Shown in pieces: positions 1 to 7,095 of a stretch of 7,584 nucleotides of DNA. The stretch's first letter is position 1. Each line of letters begins with the position of its first letter. The DNA lies in the NCBI GenBank assembly GCA_946539105.1, contig CAMNHG010000064.1, positions 1 to 7,584 on the forward strand. The letters are read 5' to 3'. The notes beneath the pieces were generated by a model. It saw only the letters and a list, made by a program, of their open reading frames with translations, was not told the DNA's origin and did no database searches. The DNA comes from an uncultured Clostridia bacterium. GTDB taxonomy: Bacteria > Bacillota > Clostridia > Oscillospirales > Acutalibacteraceae. Position numbers and translations under genes: made by a program.

Positions 1-441
1 CGCGACAGTGAACAAAAACTGCGCGCCGCGCGACTTTGAAAAGTCCTGAATCAGCCCCAGATTATGCACAAGCGAGCTTGCTTTTCTGTCAGAAAAAACG
101 TTTTCGCCCATGTAATTGTCAAGCGTTGAGCTGTAGTACAGCCAGCCGTCTGTTCCCGCGACAACGCTGTCGTTGTTTGAATTTAAAAACAACGAGGACT
201 GAATTTTCGCGTCGGCGGTAATCGCGAGCGGTCTGAAAGCAAAGTGCTTTTCAAAGTAATCGCCCAGCTGAGTGGGATACGATGTGTTCAGCTTTCCGTC
301 GCTGTCGGTAACGGTCGGCAGCTTTGTTTCTCTCTCGTTGCCGATCGGCTCGTTTGAAGGCGCGAAAATCATTCCCAGAGAAGGCAGCAGGCACAGTGCC
401 AAACACGCGGTAATAAAAATTGCCGCAAGTATTTTTTTCAT
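1..441 (-). CDS. AlgX/AlgJ/DHHW-like SGNH acyltransferase partner (partial, N-terminal 147 codons)
   Basis: The reading frame is open from an ATG at 441 to the window edge, 147 codons with no stop, so the C-terminus is missing. Residues 1-4 are MKKI, followed by a hydrophobic segment at about 5-26 that would act as signal anchor or signal peptide. Then come GNERETKLP (35-42), DYFEKHFAFR (61-70) and GTDGWLYY (96-103). This order, an acidic N-terminal stretch, a 'yfn.hf.fR' motif and a 'G.dGWLyy' motif, is typical of AlgX/AlgJ and DHHW-family proteins that partner MBOAT acyltransferases. The catalytic SGNH residues would lie beyond the edge and cannot be checked. An AGGAGG site six bases before the ATG overlaps the last bases of the MBOAT gene region, and the gap to the MBOAT stop is only 12 bases, so the two are co-transcribed and probably translationally linked. 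Inferred role: transfer of an acyl group onto an extracellular glycan. AlgX-like versus DHHW assignment is unsettled. Confidence 0.82.
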   Translation of the reverse strand, partial: MKKILAAIFITACLALCLLPSLGMIFAPSNEPIGNERETKLPTVTDSDGKLNTSYPTQLGDYFEKHFAFRPLAITADAKIQSSLFLNSNNDSVVAGTDGWLYYSSTLDNYMGENVFSDRKASSLVHNLGLIQDFSKSRGAQFLFTVA

Positions 442-447
442 TTTACG

Positions 448-453
448 CCTCCT
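448..453 (-). promoter_or_regulatory. Ribosome binding site of the AlgX-like gene
   Basis: The minus strand reads AGGAGG, six bases before the ATG at 441 and directly after the MBOAT stop codon (TAG at 456-454). This perfect Shine-Dalgarno fixes the start of the partial gene and supports coupled expression with the MBOAT gene. Confidence 0.85.
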
Positions 454-1878
454 CTAAAATCTAAAGTAAATGAACGGATTGTATCCGCTGGGTGAAAGTC
501 TGAGAATACAGAAAAACAATCCCGCAAACGCCAGACAGTACAGCGCGATACTTATAATTCGCCATCCGGTCGAAACACTGCCGTCAGCGTACAGCTTCTG
601 ACGGATTTTGTCCGAAAGCGGTCTTATCGGCGCGCAGCCGATAACGGCGATAACAAATATGAATATAAACCACGGCGTAAGCTGCCTGAGCGCGAGGCTC
701 ATATCGTAGCCTGCGGGGCTGCCGAAGCTGAACATCCTGCCGATGTAGCTAAAGCCGTATGTGATTGTGTCCGCTCTGAACACCACAAAGCCGAGGAGCA
801 CGACGAGCATTGTATAGATATGCCCAATCGCCTTCGGCAGTTTTTTGAGAAATGGCAGGTATTCCTCCAGCAGCAAAAACAATCCGTGCCACAGTCCCCA
901 CAGCACAAACGTCCAGTTCGCGCCGTGCCAAAGACCCGTGAAGAAAAATACTATTATTCGGTTCAGCGCGGTTCTGGCTTTACCCTTGCGGTTTCCGCCC
1001 AGGGGAATGTAGAGATACTCCTTGAACCAGGTCGAAAGCGAGATGTGCCATCTGCGCCAGAAGTCCTGAACGCTGCGCGCGCCGTACGGATAAAGGAAGT
1101 TCTCCTTAAACGTAAATCCGAACATTTTGCCCAGACCGATTGCCATATCCGAATATCCGCAGAAGTCGTAATAGATCTGGAACAGATACGCCGCCGCGCC
1201 GAGCCAAGCCGACAAAAATCCGAGCTGTGAAGTGCTTTGCGCGAAGATAATATCCGCCGCCTGACCCATTGTGTTCGCAATCAGTACTTTTTTAGCGAGT
1301 CCGCAGACAAACCGCCTTAAGCCCTGAGCAATCTTCTCTATGCTCTGCGAGCGGTTGTCAATCTGTTCGGCGATATCTCGGTACTTTACAATCGGTCCCG
1401 CGATAAGCTGTGGGAAGAACGTAATATAAAGCAGAACCTTAAAATAGTTCTTCTGAACGCCGACCTCGCCGCGGTACACGTCGATTACATACGACAGTGC
1501 CTGGAAGGTGTAAAATGAAATACCGATCGGAAGCACAATCTCGGGAACCGGAACCGAAAGGTGCGTTACCGAGTTAAACGCGGTAACGAACATTCCGGTG
1601 TATTTAAACAGCACCAGCGTTCCGATATTGAACACCACCGCAATAATAAGCGGAAGCCTTTTTAGCTTTTCGGATTTTCCGATCCAAAGTGCGCAAAGGT
1701 AATTTACCAGCGAGCTAAGTATCATCAAAAGGACATAAACAGGCTCGCCGTAGGCGTAAAACACCAGGCTGAACGCGATTAAAAGTCCGTTTCTGACCTT
1801 GTGAACCGGAATAACCGTGTACAGCAAAAAGACTGCCGGCAAAAATATACATAAAAATTCTAATGAACTAAAAACCAT
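454..1878 (-). CDS. MBOAT family membrane O-acyltransferase (AlgI/DltB/PatA type)
   Basis: 474 residues, the usual length for AlgI-type bacterial MBOAT proteins. The start MVFSSLEFLCIFLPAV is the typical family N-terminus, and many hydrophobic segments run through the protein. The diagnostic core is complete: LPIGISFYTFQALSY at about 116-130, FFPQLIAGPIV at 154-164, YYDFCGYSDMAIGLG at 236-250, QDFWRRWHISLS at 271-282, YIPLGGNRKG at 290-299 and TGLWHGANW at 314-322. His318 in the last motif matches the catalytic histidine of AlgI (known family role); His278 and His331 are also conserved in character. Family role: moving an acyl group, usually acetyl, across the membrane for O-acylation of alginate, peptidoglycan, teichoic acid or capsule. 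The substrate here is unknown. It follows the second transglutaminase-like gene by 65 bases and precedes the AlgX-like gene by 12, the classic MBOAT/SGNH pair. The start is preceded by a modest AGGTAAGC site. Confidence 0.95.
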   Translation of the reverse strand: MVFSSLEFLCIFLPAVFLLYTVIPVHKVRNGLLIAFSLVFYAYGEPVYVLLMILSSLVNYLCALWIGKSEKLKRLPLIIAVVFNIGTLVLFKYTGMFVTAFNSVTHLSVPVPEIVLPIGISFYTFQALSYVIDVYRGEVGVQKNYFKVLLYITFFPQLIAGPIVKYRDIAEQIDNRSQSIEKIAQGLRRFVCGLAKKVLIANTMGQAADIIFAQSTSQLGFLSAWLGAAAYLFQIYYDFCGYSDMAIGLGKMFGFTFKENFLYPYGARSVQDFWRRWHISLSTWFKEYLYIPLGGNRKGKARTALNRIIVFFFTGLWHGANWTFVLWGLWHGLFLLLEEYLPFLKKLPKAIGHIYTMLVVLLGFVVFRADTITYGFSYIGRMFSFGSPAGYDMSLALRQLTPWFIFIFVIAVIGCAPIRPLSDKIRQKLYADGSVSTGWRIISIALYCLAFAGLFFCILRLSPSGYNPFIYFRF

Positions 1879-1904
1879 TTTGCTTACCTAAAACCATAAT
1901 TTCA

Positions 1905-1919
1905 AACCGCCCTGCGGTT
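1905..1919 (-). other. Short intergenic hairpin between the 795-residue gene and the MBOAT gene
   Basis: The minus strand reads AACCGC-AGG-GCGGTT, a perfect 6-bp stem with a 3-base loop, followed by TGAAATTATGG. There is no proper T-run, so it is unlikely to be an efficient terminator. It may slow transcription or protect an mRNA end between the surface-protein genes and the membrane genes. The rest of the 65-base spacer shows nothing else clear. Confidence 0.35.
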
Positions 1920-1943
1920 ACTGATTTTAATCTCCGGATTAAA

Positions 1944-4331
1944 CTAAACCTTAACGTGCATCCACGGCTGACCGGGAGCAATACCTGCCTTGTAATCCAC
2001 ATCGACCTTGGTGTTATAGCTGAGCGCGTAATATGAAGAATGGAATCTGTGGCGCGCCCATTCGGCATCGTAAATCAAGCCGTTGATTTCAGCCCATCCG
2101 TGTCCGCCGCTGCTGCAGGCGTAAACATTTGTATAGCCTATAGCCTTTGCCATATAGCATAACGCCGCGCCTACGCTGAAGCAGTTACCCGTACCGTTCG
2201 CAAGAATGTCGTTTGCGTAAATAACAGGCCAATCCATACCGTGATAATGCGGAATACGCGGATTCTTTTCGGGGTAGTGATCTCTAATGTAGTTAAAGCT
2301 GGCTCTCAGCTTTTGCTCGTTGCTCATATTACTTGTGGTTATACGGGCAAGCAGCTTAAAGGCGTTAAACAGGTTTCTGTCCGCGGCAGTAGCAACCTTT
2401 GTCGCTTTGCCGTTCAGCACAATCCAGTCCGCGCCGTTTGAGGTTACCGCGCCGCGGTAGCTTGTGTCGATTCTGCCGTTTTTATCGGCGTAGCTGTAGC
2501 CGTCGCGGCTGTTGCCGACAATGCCGTTCTTCTGCAGAACGCCGTTTTGGTAATAATATCTGTATCCGTCGATAGTCAGATATCCGTCAAAAACAATTTG
2601 ACCGTTGTTAAAGTTCCATGTGGTTGACCACGCGCCGTATGCCGCTGCGGCGTTTTCGGGCTCGGACAGTGCTCTTACCTGGTACGAGTAAAAGTCCTTT
2701 CCAGTTACCGCTTTGTCAATGTATGAGGTGCCGTTTACGATAATATATTCATAGGACGAATTTCCCTTTTTCAGCTTCGCAATCTGGTACTTATCCGCGC
2801 CGGCAACGCTGTTCCAGCTGAGCTTTAAATCTCCGTTCACCATGGACATATTCAAGTTGGCAGCCCCGATAAACATAAGGCTCTTAGGCTTAGAAAACGG
2901 TCCGTAAACTCCGTTGCCGATAGGACGAACCTGAACATAATACAGAACGCCCGACCTTACGGTCAGCATCGGATAGTAGTTGTTGGTTGTTGTAGCCGAC
3001 TGCCACGATTGAGCGGACGCCGCCTTGATGTACACCGTGTACTTTACGGCACCGGGAACCTTTGTCCACTCAACGCGCATTCCGTTTGACTTGTTCGACA
3101 AAGTAACGGTGGGCTGAGCTATTTTGAGCAGGGCTTTTGAGCTTGACCACGCTCCGTATGCCGTACCGGTGTTTTCGGTGGCGTACATAGCTCTAACCTG
3201 ATAGCAGTACTCCGTATTGCCTGCAACCTGCGTGTCGTTATAGGAGGTGCCGGTTACGGTATAATACTCAAAAGCGGACGCTCCCTTTTTCTTCTTCGCG
3301 ATTTGATATTTGTTAGCCCCTTGGATTTCCTTCCAGCTTACATTTATTCCGTCGGCGGAATTTGAAAGCGTTACGGCAGGCTGTCCTATAAAGGTCATCG
3401 CCTTTAGCTTTGAATATGTGCCGCTGATATTGCCTGCGACAGGGCGAACCTGAACATAGTACAGCGAGCCCGACTTTACGTTGAGTATGGGGTAATATGT
3501 GTTTGTGGTTGAGGCTGTCGTCCACTTCGGATCCTCGACCGCTTTGTAGTAAACGGCGTATCTTTTTGCTCCGCTGACCGCTCCCCAAGCCGCGCGGATT
3601 CCGTTTGACTTGTTAGCGAGCGAAACACTTGCCTGCGCCAGGGTAACTACGGATTTTGTCGTAGACCACGCGCCGTAAGCCGTGCCGTTTTTTTCGGTGG
3701 CGTACATCGCGCGAACCTGATAATTATACACGTTTGCGGCAGTTACGTTTTTGTCCGTAAAGGTGTTTGTATTTGAAGTGAAGTAGGTGTATGCCTTGTC
3801 GCCGCTTTTCTTCTTCGCAATTTGATATTTATTCGCGCCTTGTACGCTGTTCCACGAAAGTGTGTCGGCACTGCCGTTAAAGCTGACAGCTGTAATCTCC
3901 GCGCGAGAAATGCAGGTAAGGCTTCTTACCTTTGAAAAATCTCCGCTTACTTCGTCGGCAGTTACAGCCTGCACCTTGACATAGATAAGCTCACCCGAAG
4001 GGGCGTCGGGAACAATACAGCCTGTATCGGTCACATTAAAGCTCGTCCAGTCCTCCGAAGAAGCCGTTTTATAATACACAGTGTAGTATTCCGCGTTATC
4101 AACACTGCTCCACGCGGCTCTGAATCCTTCGACGGTGTTCGCCAGGCTCAGAGCAGGAGCTTCGGGTATATCCTCCGCACCGGAATCCCCGTTATCTTCC
4201 GATATAAACGGAAGCTCATATTCATCGTTTGCCGGTAAACCGGTTCCCGCCGCGCCGATGCTGAACGACGCTATAGATATAACTATAAGCGCGGCAGCCG
4301 CGGCCGATAAAGCGGATAAGATTTTTTTCAT
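1944..4331 (-). CDS. Secreted FN3-repeat protein with C-terminal transglutaminase-like domain (second paralogue)
   Basis: 795 residues from the ATG at 4331, which has GGAGG seven bases upstream; the longer start at 4346 lies inside that site and is rejected. Residues 1 to about 28 form a signal peptide (MKKILS, then an Ala/Ile-rich core, GAAG). Six fibronectin-III-like domains follow at about 60-142, 144-231, 233-315, 318-405, 407-488 and 491-575, alternating between two sequence types. Residues about 583-645 hold a cell-wall-binding-like repeat (DGYRYYYQNGVLQKNGIVG, then YADKNG). The C-terminal domain (about 650-795) carries a transglutaminase-like triad: Cys717 in GTGNCFSVGA, His744 in GGHGWAEI and Asp755 in IYDAEWA. 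Such folds can be crosslinking enzymes or cysteine peptidases; the reaction here is unknown. There is no LPXTG motif or C-terminal anchor, so retention would depend on the wall-binding repeat. It lies 69 bases after its paralogue and 65 before the MBOAT gene. Confidence 0.9.
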   Translation of the reverse strand: MKKILSALSAAAAALIVISIASFSIGAAGTGLPANDEYELPFISEDNGDSGAEDIPEAPALSLANTVEGFRAAWSSVDNAEYYTVYYKTASSEDWTSFNVTDTGCIVPDAPSGELIYVKVQAVTADEVSGDFSKVRSLTCISRAEITAVSFNGSADTLSWNSVQGANKYQIAKKKSGDKAYTYFTSNTNTFTDKNVTAANVYNYQVRAMYATEKNGTAYGAWSTTKSVVTLAQASVSLANKSNGIRAAWGAVSGAKRYAVYYKAVEDPKWTTASTTNTYYPILNVKSGSLYYVQVRPVAGNISGTYSKLKAMTFIGQPAVTLSNSADGINVSWKEIQGANKYQIAKKKKGASAFEYYTVTGTSYNDTQVAGNTEYCYQVRAMYATENTGTAYGAWSSSKALLKIAQPTVTLSNKSNGMRVEWTKVPGAVKYTVYIKAASAQSWQSATTTNNYYPMLTVRSGVLYYVQVRPIGNGVYGPFSKPKSLMFIGAANLNMSMVNGDLKLSWNSVAGADKYQIAKLKKGNSSYEYIIVNGTSYIDKAVTGKDFYSYQVRALSEPENAAAAYGAWSTTWNFNNGQIVFDGYLTIDGYRYYYQNGVLQKNGIVGNSRDGYSYADKNGRIDTSYRGAVTSNGADWIVLNGKATKVATAADRNLFNAFKLLARITTSNMSNEQKLRASFNYIRDHYPEKNPRIPHYHGMDWPVIYANDILANGTGNCFSVGAALCYMAKAIGYTNVYACSSGGHGWAEINGLIYDAEWARHRFHSSYYALSYNTKVDVDYKAGIAPGQPWMHVKV
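2607..4154 (-). repeat. Six FN3-like domain repeats in A-B order (795-residue protein)
   Basis: Two module types of about 80-88 codons alternate three times. Type A carries ANKSNGIRAAW, a YxVYxK strand and YYVQVRP. Type B carries GANKYQIAK, YQVRAMYAT and GTAYGAW. The higher-order period is about 172 codons. This implies growth by duplication of an A-B pair rather than of single domains. Structurally it should form a long rod carrying the catalytic domain away from the membrane or wall. Boundaries are estimated from motifs. Confidence 0.8.
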
Positions 4332-4338
4332 GTTCATT

Positions 4339-4343
4339 CCTCC
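4339..4343 (-). promoter_or_regulatory. Ribosome binding site deciding the start of the 795-residue gene
   Basis: The minus strand reads ATGGGAGGAATGAACATG. Of the three in-frame ATGs, the first (4346) overlaps the GGAGG and the second (4337) is only one base from it. The third (4331) sits seven bases after it and is directly followed by the signal peptide MKKILS, so it is the likely start. Confidence 0.8.
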
Positions 4344-4400
4344 CATAGTCCGTAAATTTATTTAAAAGATTTTTATAAAACCATCTTGCACTGCGGTAAG

Positions 4401-6929
4401 TTAATTCCAAACAGCCCTGCCGCCTCTGATTGTTACCTCTGATCTGAACGAGGTTTTGACGTTCCATGGATGATTCGCCATTTTGTACGCGTAATAATCA
4501 GGGAAACCGTAGTTCGGCAGCTGCATATCGGGATCGAAATAATACCATCTTCCGTCCATATACACCTCTGCCCAGCCGTGCGGACTGCCGTTGCCCGTGT
4601 TTCCGACCGCTATTCTTGAACGGTATCCGCATACCTTGGCTATACAAGTGAAGCAGGCGGCGTAACGGAAGCAGTTTCCTTTTTTATTCCTGAACATATC
4701 AATGGCAAGAGCCGGAATATCTGCCTTTGATTTCGGATGATCGTATGTACGCTTGTAAGGGTAATTTCTCGCAAGGTACATAAATCCGGTTTTCATTTTT
4801 TCATTTAATGTATTGCCGGTTCCGCAATTCATAACAAACTCCGCGGCAAGGTGCATCTCTTCGCTGACGCAGCATACGCCGTTAGCGTCCGCAAGATAAT
4901 AGCCCTCGCTCTTTGAGCCTACGATTTGGTTTTTGAGCAAAACTCCGTTTTTGTAGTAATAGCGGTAACCGTTGTTTATCTGATATCCGTTCGGAACTTT
5001 GCCGTTTATAAGATTATATACCGATGACCATTCGCCGTAGGACGCGGTGTCGCCGGACTCGTTAATCGCCCTGAACTGATAAGCGTAGGTGTCCCTTGTG
5101 TTAGCGACTCCTGCGTCAACATAGGAATTGCCCGGTGCCATAAAGTACTCATACGGATGATTTCCGCTCTTCTTTCTGGCGATTTGGTACTTGTTCGCAC
5201 CGGCAACGGCGTTCCAGTTTATCTTTAAGCCGCCGGCTGACATTGACATTGCCTGAACGTTTACCAAGCCGAGGAAGGTCAGGCTCTTCGGGTTTGAATA
5301 GGGGCCGTAAACTCCGCCGCCCGCGGGACGAACCTGAACAAAGTATTTGGTGCCCGATACGGTATTGAGTATGGGGTAATATGTGTTATTTGTCACGGCA
5401 GACGACCACGCATGAGCGGAAGCGGTTTTGAAATAAACAACATATCTTGCCGCTCCGCTGACAGCCTTCCACTCCGCGCGGATTCCGTTTGATTTGTTCG
5501 CAAGCGTTACCTCGGGCTGAGTCATTCTGAGAATCAGCTTTGGCTGCGACCAAGTTCCGAACGCGGTGCCGTCTGTTTCTGTTTGGTACATCGCCCTTAC
5601 CTGATAGTAGTAAACAGAGCCGTCAGCGACGTCCTTGTCAAGGTAAGAGGTTTCTTCGGTTGTGAAGTAGCTGTATGCCGAGCTGCCTTTTTTCAGCTTC
5701 GCAATCTGATAGTTGTTCGCGCCGTCCACCTTTTTCCAGCTTATAACCGCGCTGTCAACGGTGTTCGAAAGCGTAAAATCCGGAACGCCGATAAACGTCA
5801 TACCCTTTACATTTGAGTATGTTCCGCTGACTTTTCCGGCAACGGGACGAACCTGAACATAGTACTGAGTACCCGATGTTACGTTAAGGATTGGGTAATA
5901 TGTGTTTGTGGTTGAGGCTGTCGTCCACTTGCTGTCCTCAGCCGCCTTGTAGTAAACGGCGTATCTTTGGGCACCGCTCACCGCTCCCCACGCCGCGCGG
6001 ATTCCGTTTGACTTATTCGCAAGCGAAACCGTTGCCTGCGACAGGGTAACCGCGGATTTTACCGATGACCACGCGCCGTATGCCGTGCCGTTTTTTTCGG
6101 TGGCGTACATAGCCCTGACCTGATAATAATAAGCGTTCGCGGTCGTAACGTTTTTGTCCGTAAATGATGTTGAAGCGGTAGTATAGTAGGTGTAGGCTTT
6201 ATCTCCGCTTTTTAACTTCGCAATTTGATATTTGTTCGCGCCGTCTGCTCTGTTCCAGGAAAGCGTGTTCGAGCTTGAGTTGTAGCTCAGCGAGGTGATT
6301 TCCGCGCGCGGAATATATGTAAGGCTCTTAAGAGCCGAAAATTCGCCTTCACGGTTGTTCGCGCCAATCGACTGAACCATTACAAAATACAGCTGACCGG
6401 GTTCCGCTTCAGAATAAGTGGCGCGTGTTTCAGCCGTAACAAGGCTCTGCCAGTCCTCATCTGAGGCTGTTTTGAAGTACAGTTTGTATTTTTCGGCATT
6501 ATTAACCTTGCTCCAGACACAATCCAAGCCGTTGATTCCGTTAGCGATGCTGAGAAACGGAGCGGCGGTTTTTGCAGTGCTGTCCGCGTTTTGATTTGAC
6601 GTATTACGTGCCGCGACCTCGGGCTCTTCCTCGTACCCTGCCGCCAACGGAGCGTCATCTTCGTCTGTTTTTTCAGGGACGGCTTGAGTTGCCGCCTGAG
6701 TCGTTGCCACATGAGTCGTCGCCGGCTTAGTAGTCGCCGGCTTAGTAGTCGCCGGCTTAGTTGTTGCCGGCTGAGTTGTTGCCGGCTCGGTTGAGTATTC
6801 CGCAACCGTCGCGGCTTGCTCCGCGACTTCCTCAGTACCGGTTTCGGCCGCCATAACCGAACAGGGAGCGGCGCATATTCCGGCAACCAGAGTGATTACC
6901 ACGGATTTAAATAATAGCTTGTGTTTCAT
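4401..6929 (-). CDS. Secreted FN3-repeat protein with C-terminal transglutaminase-like domain (first paralogue)
   Basis: 842 residues from the ATG at 6929, which has AGGAGG five bases upstream; a 17-codon longer frame beginning at a TTG lacks a site and is rejected. Residues 1-27 are a signal peptide (MKHKLLFK, hydrophobic core, cut probable after SVMA). Residues 49-83 are a PATTK/PATTQ linker, and an acidic stretch follows. Six FN3-like domains lie at about 124-205, 208-295, 297-380, 382-470, 471-553 and 556-641. A wall-binding-like repeat (GYRYYYKNGVLLKNQIVG) is at about 653-690. The transglutaminase-like domain covers about 693-823, with Cys753 in KKGNCFRYA, His784 in SPHGWAEV and Asp799 in WYYFDPD, so the triad looks intact. 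The C-terminal region holds seven cysteines, many for a secreted Bacillota protein. No LPXTG or dockerin is seen. It is first in the operon. Likely an extracellular peptidase or crosslinking enzyme; target unknown. Confidence 0.9.
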   Translation of the reverse strand: MKHKLLFKSVVITLVAGICAAPCSVMAAETGTEEVAEQAATVAEYSTEPATTQPATTKPATTKPATTKPATTHVATTQAATQAVPEKTDEDDAPLAAGYEEEPEVAARNTSNQNADSTAKTAAPFLSIANGINGLDCVWSKVNNAEKYKLYFKTASDEDWQSLVTAETRATYSEAEPGQLYFVMVQSIGANNREGEFSALKSLTYIPRAEITSLSYNSSSNTLSWNRADGANKYQIAKLKSGDKAYTYYTTASTSFTDKNVTTANAYYYQVRAMYATEKNGTAYGAWSSVKSAVTLSQATVSLANKSNGIRAAWGAVSGAQRYAVYYKAAEDSKWTTASTTNTYYPILNVTSGTQYYVQVRPVAGKVSGTYSNVKGMTFIGVPDFTLSNTVDSAVISWKKVDGANNYQIAKLKKGSSAYSYFTTEETSYLDKDVADGSVYYYQVRAMYQTETDGTAFGTWSQPKLILRMTQPEVTLANKSNGIRAEWKAVSGAARYVVYFKTASAHAWSSAVTNNTYYPILNTVSGTKYFVQVRPAGGGVYGPYSNPKSLTFLGLVNVQAMSMSAGGLKINWNAVAGANKYQIARKKSGNHPYEYFMAPGNSYVDAGVANTRDTYAYQFRAINESGDTASYGEWSSVYNLINGKVPNGYQINNGYRYYYKNGVLLKNQIVGSKSEGYYLADANGVCCVSEEMHLAAEFVMNCGTGNTLNEKMKTGFMYLARNYPYKRTYDHPKSKADIPALAIDMFRNKKGNCFRYAACFTCIAKVCGYRSRIAVGNTGNGSPHGWAEVYMDGRWYYFDPDMQLPNYGFPDYYAYKMANHPWNVKTSFRSEVTIRGGRAVWN
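5007..6560 (-). repeat. Six FN3-like domain repeats in A-B order (842-residue protein)
   Basis: The same alternating array as in the downstream paralogue: type A modules (ANKSNGIRAAW, YYPILN, YVQVRP) alternate with type B modules (GANKYQIAK, YQVRAMY, AYGAW). Domains two and three are closest to the paralogue, with a 38-base exact match between 5893-5930 and 3490-3527. The end modules are more diverged. Boundaries are estimated from motifs. Confidence 0.8.
6691..6795 (-). repeat. Seven 15-bp tandem repeats encoding the PATTK/PATTQ linker
   Basis: Seven in-frame 15-base units on a GCCGGCTTAGTAGTC-like pattern (plus strand). The units at 6721-6735 and 6736-6750 are identical; those toward both ends are progressively diverged. 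Each unit encodes five residues of a Pro-Ala-Thr-Thr-Lys/Gln linker between the signal peptide and the first FN3 domain. Since the unit length is a multiple of three, copy-number changes would shorten or lengthen the linker without a frameshift. Threonine-rich linkers of this kind are common in Ruminococcus secreted proteins and may be O-glycosylated (inference). Confidence 0.9.
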
Positions 6930-6934
6930 AAAAA

Positions 6935-6940
6935 CCTCCT
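6935..6940 (-). promoter_or_regulatory. Ribosome binding site deciding the start of the 842-residue gene
   Basis: The minus strand has AGGAGG followed by five T bases and the ATG at 6929. It selects this ATG, which begins a clear signal peptide, over the longer in-frame extension. Confidence 0.85.
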
Positions 6941-7000
6941 GTGATTGTATAAATGTGTAATAGATCTGCGAATACAACAAACAGTAAGTCTATCATATCC

Positions 7001-7029
7001 ATTTTATTGCAAATCGACAAACAAGTCAA
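7001..7029 (-). promoter_or_regulatory. Likely sigma-A promoter of the surface operon
   Basis: On the minus strand TTGACT (7029-7024) is followed by a 17-base spacer and TAAAAT (7006-7001). Each box matches five of six consensus positions, with ideal spacing. Transcription would start near 6994, giving a leader of about 65 bases before the first gene. An overlapping weaker pair, TTGTCG and TATGAT, also spaced by 17 bases, lies just downstream (7020-7015 and 6997-6992). No operator or riboswitch fold is evident in the leader. Confidence 0.6.
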
Positions 7030-7066
7030 TAGATTGAGCGGAACTTTTGAATATTCAATACATATA

Positions 7067-7095
7067 TTGACAATTTAAAATTCCGTTTGTATTTT
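7067..7095 (+). promoter_or_regulatory. Possible plus-strand promoter with no gene behind it
   Basis: A perfect TTGACA at 7067-7072 is followed after 17 bases by TATTTT (7090-7095), four of six matches to the -10 box. A transcript would start near 7102 and could run about 190 bases to the strong terminator ending near 7290. The AT-rich setting makes chance matches likely. Apart from this and the operon promoter, I see nothing clear in the AT-rich stretch 6941-7233. Confidence 0.3.

Noticed and set aside
820..1230. A 136-codon plus-strand open frame
   Set aside because: It lies wholly opposite the MBOAT gene, whose motifs are complete; no ribosome site and a low-complexity basic product. It is a shadow frame.
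6691..6795. The short direct repeats as a CRISPR array
   Set aside because: The units are contiguous 15-base copies with no spacers and are in frame within a coding region.
6380..6886. A 168-codon minus-strand frame rich in Arg, Gln and Leu
   Set aside because: It is the alternative frame of the PATTK repeat and first FN3 domain; the repeat itself creates the patterned Arg/Leu product.
1944..6929. Sortase anchoring or dockerin modules in the surface proteins
   Set aside because: Neither C-terminus has an LPXTG-type motif with hydrophobic tail, and no paired calcium-binding dockerin repeats are present.
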